Counted from the first letter of the stretch, positions 1-7,496 are shown. The stretch is 9,642 nucleotides of DNA from JBAVQS01 sp049694275 (GCA_049694275.1 JBAVQS010000377.1:1-9642), one strand, 5' to 3'. Made by a program: numbers and translations. Notes: generated by a model not told the origin, from the sequence alone.

Positions 1-1773
1 GTGATCTCGTCCGCCAAAGCGACGAACGAAGAGAACTATCTCGTCCAGAAATTCGCCAGGGCGGTCATCGGCACCAACAATATCGATCACTGCGCCCGGC
101 TCTGACACTCGGCTACGGTGACTGGTCTAGCCACCGCCTTTGGTTCCGGCGCCATGACCAACAGCATCGCGGATCTAGAGTTGGCCCGCGCCCTCTTTAT
201 CATCGGCTCGAATACCACCGAACAACACCCGGTCATCGGCACGCGCCTCCGGCGAGCCGTACGGAACGGCGCACAATTGGTCGTCGCCGATCCGCGCGAC
301 ATTGATCTGACGCGCATCGCCACCCTGCACCTGCGCCAGCGCCCCGGCAGCGATACGGCGCTGCTGAACGGGCTGGCCCACATCATCGTCGCGAACGGGT
401 GGGAAGATCGCGAGTTTATCGCCGCCCGCACCGAGAATTTCGAGGCCTGGCGCGCGGCCGTCGAAAAATATACCCCCGCGCACGTCAGCGCCATTACGGG
501 TATCCCCGAAGCGGACCTCCTCCGCGCGGCCCGGATTTATGCGATGAACAGGCCCGCGGCGATGATCTATGCGATGGGCATCACGCAGCATACGAGCGGG
601 CATCAGAACGTCCTCGCGGTCGCCAACCTCGCCCTGCTGACGGGCAACCTCGGCAAGCCCGGCGCGGGGGTCAATCCCCTGCGCGGGCAGAACAATGTGC
701 AGGGCGCGTGTGATATGGGGGCCCTGCCGAATGTGTTCACCGCTTACCAGCGGGTGAACGACGACAAGGCCCGGGAAAAATTCTCTACTGCCTGGGGCGC
801 GCCGCTTCCGGACCGACCTGGGCTCACGGTGGTCGAGATGTTGAACCTGGCCCATACCGGCGCCGTCAAGGGCATGTGGGTCATCGGCGAAAACCCCGCC
901 ATGAGCGACCCGGATTCGACGCATGTACGCGCGGCGCTGGAGCAGCTCGAGTTCCTTGTCGTTCAGGACCTCTTTATGACCGAGACCGCGCAGCTCGCCG
1001 ATGTCGTCCTCCCCGCCGCCTCGTTCGCCGAAAAGGATGGGACCTTTACCAACACCGAGCGCCGGGTCCAGCGCATTCGCAAGGCCGTCGAGCCCCCCGG
1101 CGCGGCGCGCGCCGATTGGGAGATTGTTTGTGACCTGGCGCGCCGAGTCCTGGCGCGCACTGGCACAAGCGGCGCATGGAATTATGCCACGCCCGAGGAC
1201 ATCTGGCGCGAGCTGGCCGCGCTCACGCCCAGCTATGCCGGCATCACCTACCCGCGCCTTGCGCAGGGCGGCCTCCAGTGGCCCGTTCCTACCGCCGCGC
1301 ATCCCGGAACCCCGATTCTGCACACGGAAAAATTCACGCGCGGCCTCGGCCTCTTTACTCCGGTGGAGTACGTCCCGCCGGCCGAAAGCCCGGACGCCGA
1401 CTATCCGCTCATCCTCACCACCGGGCGCCTGCTCGCCCACTTTCACACAGGAACGATGACCCATCGCGTCGCGGGGCTGGAGGCGCTGGCGGGCGAGGAG
1501 CACGTCGAGATCAACCCCCGTGACGCTGCGCGTCTGGACCTGCACAACGACGATTGGGTGACGGTCTCATCCCGACGCGGCCAGGTCCGCGCGCACGCCA
1601 TCGTAACGCCCGGCATCAAACCGGGGGTAGTCTTTATGACCTTTCACTTTGCCAAGGCGCTCGGCAATCTCCTCACCAATCCGGCGCTCGACCCGGTCGC
1701 CAAGATACCGGAATTGAAGGTGTGCGCCGTGCGGGTGGAACGCACCGAACAGCCGCAGCCCGTGACGGGCTGA
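1..1773 (+). CDS. fdhF: Formate dehydrogenase alpha subunit (selenocysteine type), 3' part
   Basis: Catalytic molybdopterin/tungstopterin subunit that interconverts formate and CO2. The gene enters the window already open, so the N-terminal [4Fe-4S] part is missing; 590 codons are visible, counting the recoded TGA. From codon 1 the reading runs through SSAKATNEENYL and IGTNNIDHCARL, then TGA at 103-105 (window codon 35), then HSATVTGLATAFGSGAM. In E. coli FdhF the same block reads CARV-Sec-HGPSVAGL, so the TGA sits at Sec140 and is followed by the catalytic His. Arg at window codon 228, in NPLRGQNNVQGACDMG, lies 193 residues after the TGA, the spacing of Sec140 to Arg333 in E. coli. A molydopterin-dinucleotide-binding domain occupies about codons 468-575, and the end (CAVRVE) matches the usual C-terminus. 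A start at GTG 118 has no Shine-Dalgarno and would delete the active site. Product specificity is well supported; which electron partner it uses cannot be seen. Confidence 0.95.
103..105 (+). other. In-frame TGA read as selenocysteine
   Basis: TGA interrupts the fdhF frame exactly where the family has its catalytic Sec (or Cys), between CARL and HSATV. Coding similarity to formate dehydrogenase is continuous on both sides in the same frame, and a SECIS-like hairpin follows. This supports recoding rather than a nonsense mutation. It implies that the organism encodes SelA, SelB, SelC and SelD elsewhere; none is in this window. Confidence 0.93.
116..136 (+). promoter_or_regulatory. Bacterial SECIS element
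   Basis: An RNA hairpin just downstream of the TGA. CGGTG (116-120) pairs with CACCG (132-136). After an A/C mismatch (121/131), CT (122-123) pairs with AG (129-130), leaving the apical loop GGTCT (124-128). The E. coli fdhF SECIS has the same GGUCU apical loop, and from memory of that sequence it also lies at +19 to +23 after the UGA, as here. In E. coli the loop is contacted by SelB, the Sec-specific elongation factor. Location and loop identity make this a strong call, although folding was done by eye. Confidence 0.88.
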
Positions 1774-1790
1774 TTGCCAGGAATTTTGGA

Positions 1791-1872
1791 CCACGAGAAA
1801 CGCGAAAGAGCACGAAACCAGCGAAGGACCGTTCCCTTTCGTGGCCTTCGTGGCCTTTCGCGGCTTTCGCGA
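1791..1872. repeat. Imperfect long inverted repeat (hairpin) after fdhF
   Basis: The left arm (about 1791-1829, with runs such as CGCGAAAG and CACGAAA) is largely complementary to the right arm (about 1834-1872, with CTTTCGTGG, CCTTCGTGG and CTTTCGCGG). Together they form a long, mismatched stem with a very short loop, starting 18 nt after the fdhF stop. No T-run follows, so it is not a typical intrinsic terminator. It could still protect or end the fdhF transcript, or be a copy of a dispersed intergenic repeat. Confidence 0.6.
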
Positions 1873-1895
1873 TCCAAATCTTTGTGACCGAAGAA

Positions 1896-1915
1896 TCTCG
1901 TTCGCGTGAGCGAGA
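1896..1915. repeat. Small inverted repeat
   Basis: TCTCGTTC (1896-1903) faces GAGCGAGA (1908-1915) around a GCGT loop, an 8-bp stem with one G-T wobble. It leads directly into the 38-bp tandem repeat and shares its GAGACCC junction, so it may be a diverged edge of that array. Confidence 0.5.
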
Positions 1916-2014
1916 CCCTTCGCATGCTCAGGGTGACATGACGTAAGCAGAGACCCTTCGCACGCTCAGGGTGACATGACGTAAGCAGAGACCCTTCGCA
2001 CGGCTCAGGGTGAC
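1912..2014. repeat. 38-bp tandem repeat, about 2.7 copies (CHPER-EGS type)
   Basis: Two full units lie head to tail at 1912-1949 and 1950-1987 and differ at one base (GCATGC against GCACGC). A partial third unit at 1988-2014 has one inserted G. Each unit begins GAGACCCTTCGC, contains the small inverted repeat ACCCT...AGGGT, and the full units continue TGACATGACGTAAGCA. On the minus strand it reads as CHPERAKG / VTLSRAKG peptides, the hallmark of a widespread bacterial intergenic repeat often miscalled as protein. There are no unique spacers, so it is not CRISPR. Confidence 0.85.
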
Positions 2015-2026
2015 AGACTCCACATA

Positions 2027-2054
2027 TTGACATTCTCTCCACTCTGGAGAGAAT
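2027..2054 (+). promoter_or_regulatory. Candidate promoter of the NB-ARC/WD40 gene
   Basis: A perfect -35 hexamer TTGACA (2027-2032) is followed after 16 nt by GAGAAT (2049-2054), a 4-of-6 match to TATAAT. Transcription would start near 2061, leaving a leader of only about 14 nt before the ATG at 2075. The -10 is weak, so the call is tentative. The spacer and -10 are covered by a perfect inverted repeat. Confidence 0.4.
2032..2054. repeat. Perfect 9-bp inverted repeat in front of the STAND gene
   Basis: ATTCTCTCC (2032-2040) and GGAGAGAAT (2046-2054) are exact reverse complements separated by ACTCT. The element overlaps the spacer and the -10 of the candidate promoter, so it could be an operator. 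The following AGGGCGAGAGG also resembles common CTCTCC...GGAGAG-type intergenic repeats, so it may instead be part of the repeat island. Confidence 0.6.
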
Positions 2055-2074
2055 AGGGCGAGAGGCCCACGCGT

Positions 2075-4444
2075 ATGCAATGCCCGCACTGCGAACATAA
2101 CATCCCCAATGGCGCGACCCACTGCCCGGATTGCGGCAAGCCGCTGGCGGACCCCGGCGGCATTCGCACGCGCAACCAGAGCGGCGGCGTCAACATCAAC
2201 GGCGGTAAGGTGCACGGCGATGTGGTCGGGCGCGACCAGACGCACGTCTCCCAGACTGCCATCGGTAATAACAACGTCAACGTCAACGGCGATAACAACC
2301 AGATCCTCATCAACCCCTCGCCCTCGCGCCCCTTCTTCGTCCCCTTCCCTCACAACCCCGATTTCGTCGGCCGCGATGACGACCTGCGTCGGCTGCACGC
2401 GATGCTCCAGACGGGGAACGCGGTCGGCATCCGCCCGGTCCTCGTCGGCATCGGCAAGACCCAGCTCGCGGTCGAATACGCGCACGCCCATCGCGCCGAT
2501 TATCCCGACGGCATCTTTTGGCTGAACGCCGTCAACCCCCTGCTCGAAGAATTTGCGGCGCTCGCCGAGGCGCTGGGGCAGGCGGAGCGTGAGACGCCGC
2601 GCGACCAGGCGACGCAGCGCGCATGGGCATATCTCGACCAACACCGCGCCGCGCTCGTCCTGTTCGACAATGTGAACGATCCCGCCGACCTGAGCCGGCC
2701 GGTCGCCTACGGACTCATCCCCGCCAACCTGCCGTGCCGGACGCTCCTGACTACGCGCCGCCGTGATTTCCCGCGGACCTTTCAACCGTTCGAGGTCAAC
2801 GTCCTGCCGCCGGCGGCCGCGCGGCAGTTGCTCCTCCGGGCGCGTCCGGACCTGCTCGCCGCGCACCCCGCGGCGCACGATGCGGCGGACGAGATCTGCA
2901 AACAGCTCGGCTATCTCCCGCTGGCGATTGAACTCGCGGCGGCTTACCTCGGTGAGTATCCCGACATTACGCTGGACGACTATCAGTGGCGGATGCGGGC
3001 CGAAGGCGCGCTCGAAACGGTGGACGATCCGGAGGCGGCGCACGACTTGCCAACACGCCATGCGGCGGCGGTGCGCGCCACGTTGCAGACCGCGTGGGCG
3101 GGGCTGACCGATGAGGCGGCGCGGACGGCGCTGTTGGCGGCGGCGCAGTTGCCCGAGGCCGAGCTGATCCCGATGGCGCGGCTGGGCCTGCTGAGCGGGT
3201 TGGGGGTCGAGGCCGCGCCGGGCCATCCCGCGCCGGTCGTGCGTGCGCTCAAGCGCCTGCACACCGCCTCGCTCGTGGAGGAATTGCAAGCGGAGCAGGT
3301 CCGTCTGCATCCCCTCGTGCGCGAGTTTGCGGCGCGCCTCTCGCCCCCCGCGTTTCGCATCGAGATGGCCGCGCGGCTGGCCGGGACGCTGGGCGCAATG
3401 GCGGCGCTGGATGCGGCGGTGGGGAACCGCGGGGTGGATGCGGTGATTGCGGACCTGCGCGTTGCCCTCACGCTGTGCGACGGCGCGGCAGGGGGCGCGG
3501 TCCGGGAGCAACTCGCACGTCTGGAACGGGTGCTGGACCGCGAGGCGCACCACCTGCGCGGCTGGGACCGTGGCCGCGATCCAGCCTTCTTCCTCCAACA
3601 GTTCCGTCAGCGGGCGCTTAACTTGGGCAATTTCGAGCTCGCGGCCCGCGCAGGCGCACAACTCGCGGCATGGAAACTTCCCTACCTGGCCGAGCGTTTC
3701 CCGGTGAGCCGCGAATCCGAGGCGCTGGTCAGAACGCTGGAAGGGCACACGGCTCCGGTCCACGGCGTGGCGGTGACGGAGGATGGACGCTTTGCTGTCT
3801 CCGCCGCTGGCTTTTTGGCAGAAGGGGATTACACACTCAAGGTGTGGGACCTGGCGAGCGGCGCATGCCTCAGAACGCTGGCAGGGCACACGGCTCCGGT
3901 CCACGGCGTGGCGGTGACGGAGGATGGGCGCTTCGCCGTCTCCGCCGCTGGCTCTTCTTATGAATCGACGGATAACACGCTTAAGGTGTGGGACTTGACG
4001 AGCGGCATATGCCTCAGAATGCTGGAAGGGCACACGCGTAACGTCAACGGCGTGGCGGTGACGGAGGATGGGCGCTTGGCCGTCTCCGCTTCGCGGGACA
4101 ACACGCTCAAGGTGTGGGACCTGACGAGCGGCGCATGCCTCAGAACGATGGAAGGGCACACGGGGCCGGTCACCGGCGTAGCGGTGACGGGGGATGGGCG
4201 CTTCGCCGTCTCCGCGTCGTTGGACGGGGCGTTGAAGGTGTGGAACCTGACGAGCGGCGCATGCCTGCTGACCCTGGTTGAGGATGCTTGGTTCTACGCC
4301 TGCGTCTTGACGCCGGATGAGCGGGCGATTGTCGCGGGGGATGGTGCGGGCGCGGTGCATTTCTTTGAATTGGTACGCCCAGGGGAAGAAGGCGCGGCGG
4401 CGCAACGGCATGAAGAAGGACGGGACGGCTCGCGGGACCTATGA
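2075..4444 (+). CDS. Zinc-ribbon / NB-ARC (STAND NTPase) / WD40-repeat protein
   Basis: A 789-residue multidomain protein of the signal-transduction STAND class. Residues 3-20 form a zinc ribbon (C3, C6, C17, C20). Residues 28-80 are a Gly/Asn/Val-rich linker with GDVVGRDQ and a run of GNNNVNVNGDNNQ. The NB-ARC region begins near 95 (FVGRDDDL). Walker A lies around 122-129 (VLVGIGKT), Walker B at 194-200 (ALVLFDN, D198), LLTTRR at 224-229 and the GLPLA-like YLPLAIEL at 280-287. A helical region follows to about 540. WD40 repeats fill 553 to about 773, four clear GH...WD repeats and a decayed fifth. The usual GMGGIGKT is reduced to VGIGKT, so the P-loop lacks three residues and ATP binding is doubtful. 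ATG 2075 has AGAGG at 2061-2065, 9 nt away. No signal peptide or membrane segment is seen, so it is probably cytoplasmic. No effector domain is recognised, and the biological role is unknown. Such proteins in other bacteria act as ATP-driven switches, some in anti-phage defence. The gene has no operon partner here. Confidence 0.88.
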   Translation: MQCPHCEHNIPNGATHCPDCGKPLADPGGIRTRNQSGGVNINGGKVHGDVVGRDQTHVSQTAIGNNNVNVNGDNNQILINPSPSRPFFVPFPHNPDFVGRDDDLRRLHAMLQTGNAVGIRPVLVGIGKTQLAVEYAHAHRADYPDGIFWLNAVNPLLEEFAALAEALGQAERETPRDQATQRAWAYLDQHRAALVLFDNVNDPADLSRPVAYGLIPANLPCRTLLTTRRRDFPRTFQPFEVNVLPPAAARQLLLRARPDLLAAHPAAHDAADEICKQLGYLPLAIELAAAYLGEYPDITLDDYQWRMRAEGALETVDDPEAAHDLPTRHAAAVRATLQTAWAGLTDEAARTALLAAAQLPEAELIPMARLGLLSGLGVEAAPGHPAPVVRALKRLHTASLVEELQAEQVRLHPLVREFAARLSPPAFRIEMAARLAGTLGAMAALDAAVGNRGVDAVIADLRVALTLCDGAAGGAVREQLARLERVLDREAHHLRGWDRGRDPAFFLQQFRQRALNLGNFELAARAGAQLAAWKLPYLAERFPVSRESEALVRTLEGHTAPVHGVAVTEDGRFAVSAAGFLAEGDYTLKVWDLASGACLRTLAGHTAPVHGVAVTEDGRFAVSAAGSSYESTDNTLKVWDLTSGICLRMLEGHTRNVNGVAVTEDGRLAVSASRDNTLKVWDLTSGACLRTMEGHTGPVTGVAVTGDGRFAVSASLDGALKVWNLTSGACLLTLVEDAWFYACVLTPDERAIVAGDGAGAVHFFELVRPGEEGAAAQRHEEGRDGSRDL
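3731..4267 (+). repeat. Tandem WD40-coding repeats with near-identical DNA
   Basis: Units start at 3731, 3872, 4016 and 4142, with a decayed unit from 4268. Spacings are 141, 144, 126 and 126 bp (47, 48, 42 and 42 residues). Units 1 and 2 differ at four positions in their first 80 or so bases, and the same ACGGAGGATGG and AAGGTGTGGGA tracts recur. The longer units carry an extra 5-6 residues before the LKVWDL strand. The low divergence, including at silent sites, points to recent duplication or gene conversion. Confidence 0.85.
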
Positions 4445-4513
4445 GGGCGCGTGAAGGGGTAGCTCAAACGCGGGTGAGGGGGATGGGCCAGGCCTCCTCC
4501 TGACACAAGCAGT
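4445..4513. other. Convergent intergenic gap
   Basis: This is the 69-bp gap between the stops of the STAND gene (+) and the GH3 gene (-). It holds G-rich sequence (GGTGAGGGGGATGGG) and a short AGGCCT palindrome. I see no stem followed by a T-run on either strand, so no intrinsic terminator is called. Confidence 0.5.
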
Positions 4514-6952
4514 CTATGCCCTGGATTTGGCCCAACTGGCCTGAATCAGGGCGAATAGCCCCCGGAATAATCTCCCGTTCATCATGACCAGCAGTGCATC
4601 CAGCGCCTCACGACTGGGCGCGCCGTCACCCATCATCAACAAACTCCGCAACGGCATTTCCTGAAGCATGGCCAAAATGAGCAGGCCGAACGGGGTATCC
4701 TCCTGTCCTGCGATCATCTTGAGCATCTGCTTGCGCATGATGCCAAAAAGCTGTCGGCCAATGAACGAGTCCTGCATGTCGCCGAGGGGGGTGTTGATGG
4801 TATAGGCGCCTTTTTGCGGACCAGGCGGATGTGGAACCGGCCGGCCCAATATCGCGTCAAAGGCCTCCGGGCTGACCGGTGCTCCTTTCGGAAAATGGTA
4901 ATAGGTCGCCAGCTTGTCTCGCTCCGGGGCGCGCGTGACGCGCGGCGCAGATTCGAGGCTAACGGTCGCGGTCAGGCGGATATCTTGCGAAGAGGCGCCC
5001 ACCCGGATCTCGAACTCGCCCGCTTCGACCTGCCATTCCTTGAGGTCGGTGTCGTAATAGGCAAATGCCCGGCGGGCCAGCGCCAGAGTCACCTCGGTTT
5101 CCTGGCCCGGCGCGAGTTCCACTTTGGCAAAGCCCTTGAGCTCTTGCGCGGGGCGAAAGACCGTCGCTTGCACATCGCGCACATAGAGCTGGGCCACCTC
5201 CTTGCCCGCCACATTTCCACCATTTCTGACCGTGAACTGGACGGTGAGCGCTGGCCCGCCGGGTCCGTCAACCGGCGTGAGCCTGAGATCTCGATACTCG
5301 AATTGGGTAAAGCTCAACCCATGTCCAAACGGAAACAGCACCTTCTGCCCGACGGTGTCATAGTACCGGTAGCCCACATAGATGCTTTCGCGATACTCGG
5401 CCACGGCCGGTCCGCCGGGAAAATAGTGGCAAGCGGGGGTATCTTGCAATTTGACCGGAAAGGTCTCGGCCAGTTTGCCACTCGGATTGATGACCCCCAA
5501 CAAAATGTCTGCAATCGCGCCCGCGCCGGCCTGCCCGCCCAGGTAGCCTTCCAGAATGCAGGGCACATCGTTGGCCCAGGGCATTTCGACGGGGGCACCA
5601 TTGCTCAGCACGACCACCACCCGGGGATGCACGGCGGCAATTTGTTGGATGAGCGCATGATGCGCGGGCGGCATTTGCATGTGCGGCCGATCCAAACCCT
5701 CGGTCTCGTAGAGGTCCGGCAACCCGGCGCAAATGACGACCACCTCTGCATGCCGCGCCGTTTCCAGCGCTTGCTGCATGAGGTCTGGATCAACCTGCTC
5801 CCCCTTTTCCGTATAGCCGGGCGCATCGGTGAGCTGCCCGTCCCCGAGGAGCTTGGACATTTCATCGTGCAGGTTATCGAGCCGGGTGGGGGTCACGATG
5901 GAGCTGCCCGCACCCTGATAGCGCGGCGTCCTGGCAAACCGGCCGAGCAGGGCCACCCTAACCGTTCTGGGCAAAGGCAAAAGCGGACCCTGATTTTTGA
6001 GCAACACCGCGCCCTCGCCCGCGACGCGGCGCGCCAGGGCATGATGGGCCTGCGAATCATAGGTGAAATCCTGGGACAGAGTCTCTTCCGCTTTGCAAAT
6101 CAAGGTCAGAATCCGCTCGACGGCGCGGTCCAACACCGCTTCATCGAGTTGCCCGGACTGGACGGCCGCGACAATCCGGGCGTCATTCCCGTTGCGTGCG
6201 CCGGGCATTTCGAGCTCGACCCCTGCTTGCAGCCCCGCGACGCGGTCATCCATCGCGCCCCAATCGGTGACGACCAGCCCCGTATGGCCCCATTCCTTTT
6301 TGAGAATATCGGTCATGAGATATTCGTTTTCACTGCAATACACGCCGTTGACCTTGTTGTAGGCGCACATGACGGTCCAGGGCTGGGCCTGTTTGACCGC
6401 AAGCTCGAATCCGGTCAGATAGATCTCGCGCAGCGCCCGCTCATCCACCACCGCGTCAACCATCATGCGCCGAGCTTCCTGGTTATTGACCGCATAGTGT
6501 TTGAGCGAGGTCCCGATGCCCTGACTTTGCACGCCGCGGATATGGCTTGCGGCCAGTTCGCCGGTCAGGTAGGGATCCTCGGACAGGTATTCAAAGTTGC
6601 GCCCGCAGAGCGGCGAGCGCTTGATATTGGCGCCGGGTCCCAGAATGACGCCGACCTTTTCCTGGCGGCATTCTTCGCCCAGGGCTTGCCCGACCTGATA
6701 GAGCAGGTCACGATTCCAGGTCGCCGCCAGGGCAGAAGCGGTCGGAAAACAGGTGGCAGGAACGCTCTGATTCAACGCGACCTGGTTCGCCGCGACCGAC
6801 TGCTTGCGCAGCCCATGCGGGCCATCCGTCACCATGATGGATGGAATTCCCAGGCGCTCAATTCCCTTGAGATGCCAGAAATCAAGCCCCGAACAGAGGG
6901 CGGCCTTTTCCGCCAGCGTCATTTGTGCGCGGAGGTTCGGAATATCTCTCAT
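4514..6952 (-). CDS. Glycoside hydrolase family 3 beta-glucosidase-like enzyme
   Basis: An 812-residue GH3 enzyme that would release terminal beta-linked glucose or related sugars by a retaining mechanism. The (beta/alpha)8 domain spans about 15-300, with substrate-site TDGPHG (42-47), KHYAVNNQE (151-159) and the nucleophile D230 in VVTDWG. The alpha/beta sandwich domain spans about 310-510 and offers E418 in YETEGLDRP as acid/base. A fibronectin-III-like domain follows GHGLSFTQFEY (543-553) to about 660. A tail of roughly 140 residues (about 670-812) is helical and Met/Leu-rich; similar tails occur in some GH3 clades. No signal peptide is present, so it is a cytoplasmic enzyme acting on imported oligosaccharides. 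The frame extends to a TTG at 6967, but ATG 6952 is chosen because GGGGAG (6965-6960) lies 7 nt upstream of it and the protein then begins MRDIPNLRAQMTLAEK, as is usual. It starts 18 nt after the UPF0316 stop, so the two are co-transcribed. Exact sugar specificity cannot be read. Confidence 0.93.
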   Translation of the reverse strand: MRDIPNLRAQMTLAEKAALCSGLDFWHLKGIERLGIPSIMVTDGPHGLRKQSVAANQVALNQSVPATCFPTASALAATWNRDLLYQVGQALGEECRQEKVGVILGPGANIKRSPLCGRNFEYLSEDPYLTGELAASHIRGVQSQGIGTSLKHYAVNNQEARRMMVDAVVDERALREIYLTGFELAVKQAQPWTVMCAYNKVNGVYCSENEYLMTDILKKEWGHTGLVVTDWGAMDDRVAGLQAGVELEMPGARNGNDARIVAAVQSGQLDEAVLDRAVERILTLICKAEETLSQDFTYDSQAHHALARRVAGEGAVLLKNQGPLLPLPRTVRVALLGRFARTPRYQGAGSSIVTPTRLDNLHDEMSKLLGDGQLTDAPGYTEKGEQVDPDLMQQALETARHAEVVVICAGLPDLYETEGLDRPHMQMPPAHHALIQQIAAVHPRVVVVLSNGAPVEMPWANDVPCILEGYLGGQAGAGAIADILLGVINPSGKLAETFPVKLQDTPACHYFPGGPAVAEYRESIYVGYRYYDTVGQKVLFPFGHGLSFTQFEYRDLRLTPVDGPGGPALTVQFTVRNGGNVAGKEVAQLYVRDVQATVFRPAQELKGFAKVELAPGQETEVTLALARRAFAYYDTDLKEWQVEAGEFEIRVGASSQDIRLTATVSLESAPRVTRAPERDKLATYYHFPKGAPVSPEAFDAILGRPVPHPPGPQKGAYTINTPLGDMQDSFIGRQLFGIMRKQMLKMIAGQEDTPFGLLILAMLQEMPLRSLLMMGDGAPSREALDALLVMMNGRLFRGLFALIQASWAKSRA

Positions 6953-6959
6953 CTTTTTG

Positions 6960-6965
6960 CTCCCC
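6960..6965 (-). promoter_or_regulatory. Ribosome binding site that decides the GH3 start
   Basis: GGGGAG on the minus strand, 7 nt before ATG 6952. It overlaps the alternative TTG start at 6967, which makes the TTG start unlikely. Confidence 0.75.
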
Positions 6966-6970
6966 AAAGA

Positions 6971-7480
6971 CTAACCACGAAAATAGCCGCGTTCGAGCTT
7001 GCTCACCTGGTCCACAGTGACAAAGGCATTGGCGTCAACCGTATCGATGAGCCCGCGCACCGTTCCCAGATCGCGCCGGGCGACCACACAGTTCACAACG
7101 GTGATCATTCCCGTGCGTCCCCGCGCCACAATCTCGGTCGCGGCGTGCCCTGAGCCGCGCAGAGCCTCGGCGATCTGACTACCGAACTCTGGCGAATAGA
7201 CACGCACCATGATATACCCAATCGCCAGCCGTTCCTCGGCAATGATTCCCAGGACCACCCCGGTGCCGAATCCCGCTGCATAGCCCAGCACGGTCCACGC
7301 ATTGAGCGGTCCCGTCAAAACCTTGCTGACCGCGACAATAAACACCGCCGCCTGGGTCGCCCCAATCACTCCCGCCACCCACTTGCGCCCTCGCATGACC
7401 ATGAGCAAGCGTATCGTGTCGAGAGACATATCCGTCACACGCAGCGCAAAGATCAGCAACGCCGCCCCGATTGCTTCCAT
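6971..7480 (-). CDS. UPF0316 / DUF2179 membrane protein
   Basis: A 169-residue protein with an N-terminal membrane part and a C-terminal soluble domain. Hydrophobic segments lie at about 3-16, 36-55 and 62-81. The segment between the first two carries SLDTIRLLMVMRGRK (19-33), the signature of the UPF0316 family, and IAEERLAIGY (80-89) closes the membrane part. Residues 90-165 form the DUF2179 domain, ending AFVTVDQVSKLERGYF. The length is normal for the family, and its biochemical function is not known. The frame can be opened upstream to GTG 7525, but that would encode the terminator hairpin. ATG 7480 has GGAG at 7493-7490, 9 nt upstream, and gives a normal N-terminus. It is first in a two-gene unit with the GH3 enzyme (18-nt gap). 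A terminator lies just upstream of its ribosome binding site. Confidence 0.88.
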   Translation of the reverse strand: MEAIGAALLIFALRVTDMSLDTIRLLMVMRGRKWVAGVIGATQAAVFIVAVSKVLTGPLNAWTVLGYAAGFGTGVVLGIIAEERLAIGYIMVRVYSPEFGSQIAEALRGSGHAATEIVARGRTGMITVVNCVVARRDLGTVRGLIDTVDANAFVTVDQVSKLERGYFRG

Positions 7481-7496
7481 ATTTCCACGCTCCAGC

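Noticed and set aside
118..1773. A separate gene starting at GTG 118, with fdhF disrupted by a stop at 103
   Set aside because: There is no Shine-Dalgarno before 118, the coding similarity to formate dehydrogenase runs unbroken through the TGA, and the TGA is at the Sec site with a SECIS hairpin after it.
1791..1872. Intrinsic terminator for fdhF
   Set aside because: The stem is long but imperfect and no T-run follows it on the plus strand.
1912..2014. CRISPR-like array
   Set aside because: The units are directly contiguous with no unique spacers, and there are only two full copies.
1928..4411. An 827-codon open frame on the minus strand
   Set aside because: It is antisense to the STAND gene, Arg/His/Gln-rich, without family motifs, and repeats the WD40 tandem as a mirror. 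It is a by-product of high GC third positions.
6750..6967. GH3 start at TTG 6967
   Set aside because: That codon overlaps the GGGGAG that is well placed for ATG 6952.
4814..7153. A 779-codon open frame on the plus strand
   Set aside because: It lies opposite the clear GH3 gene, runs into the UPF0316 gene, and shows no recognisable domain.
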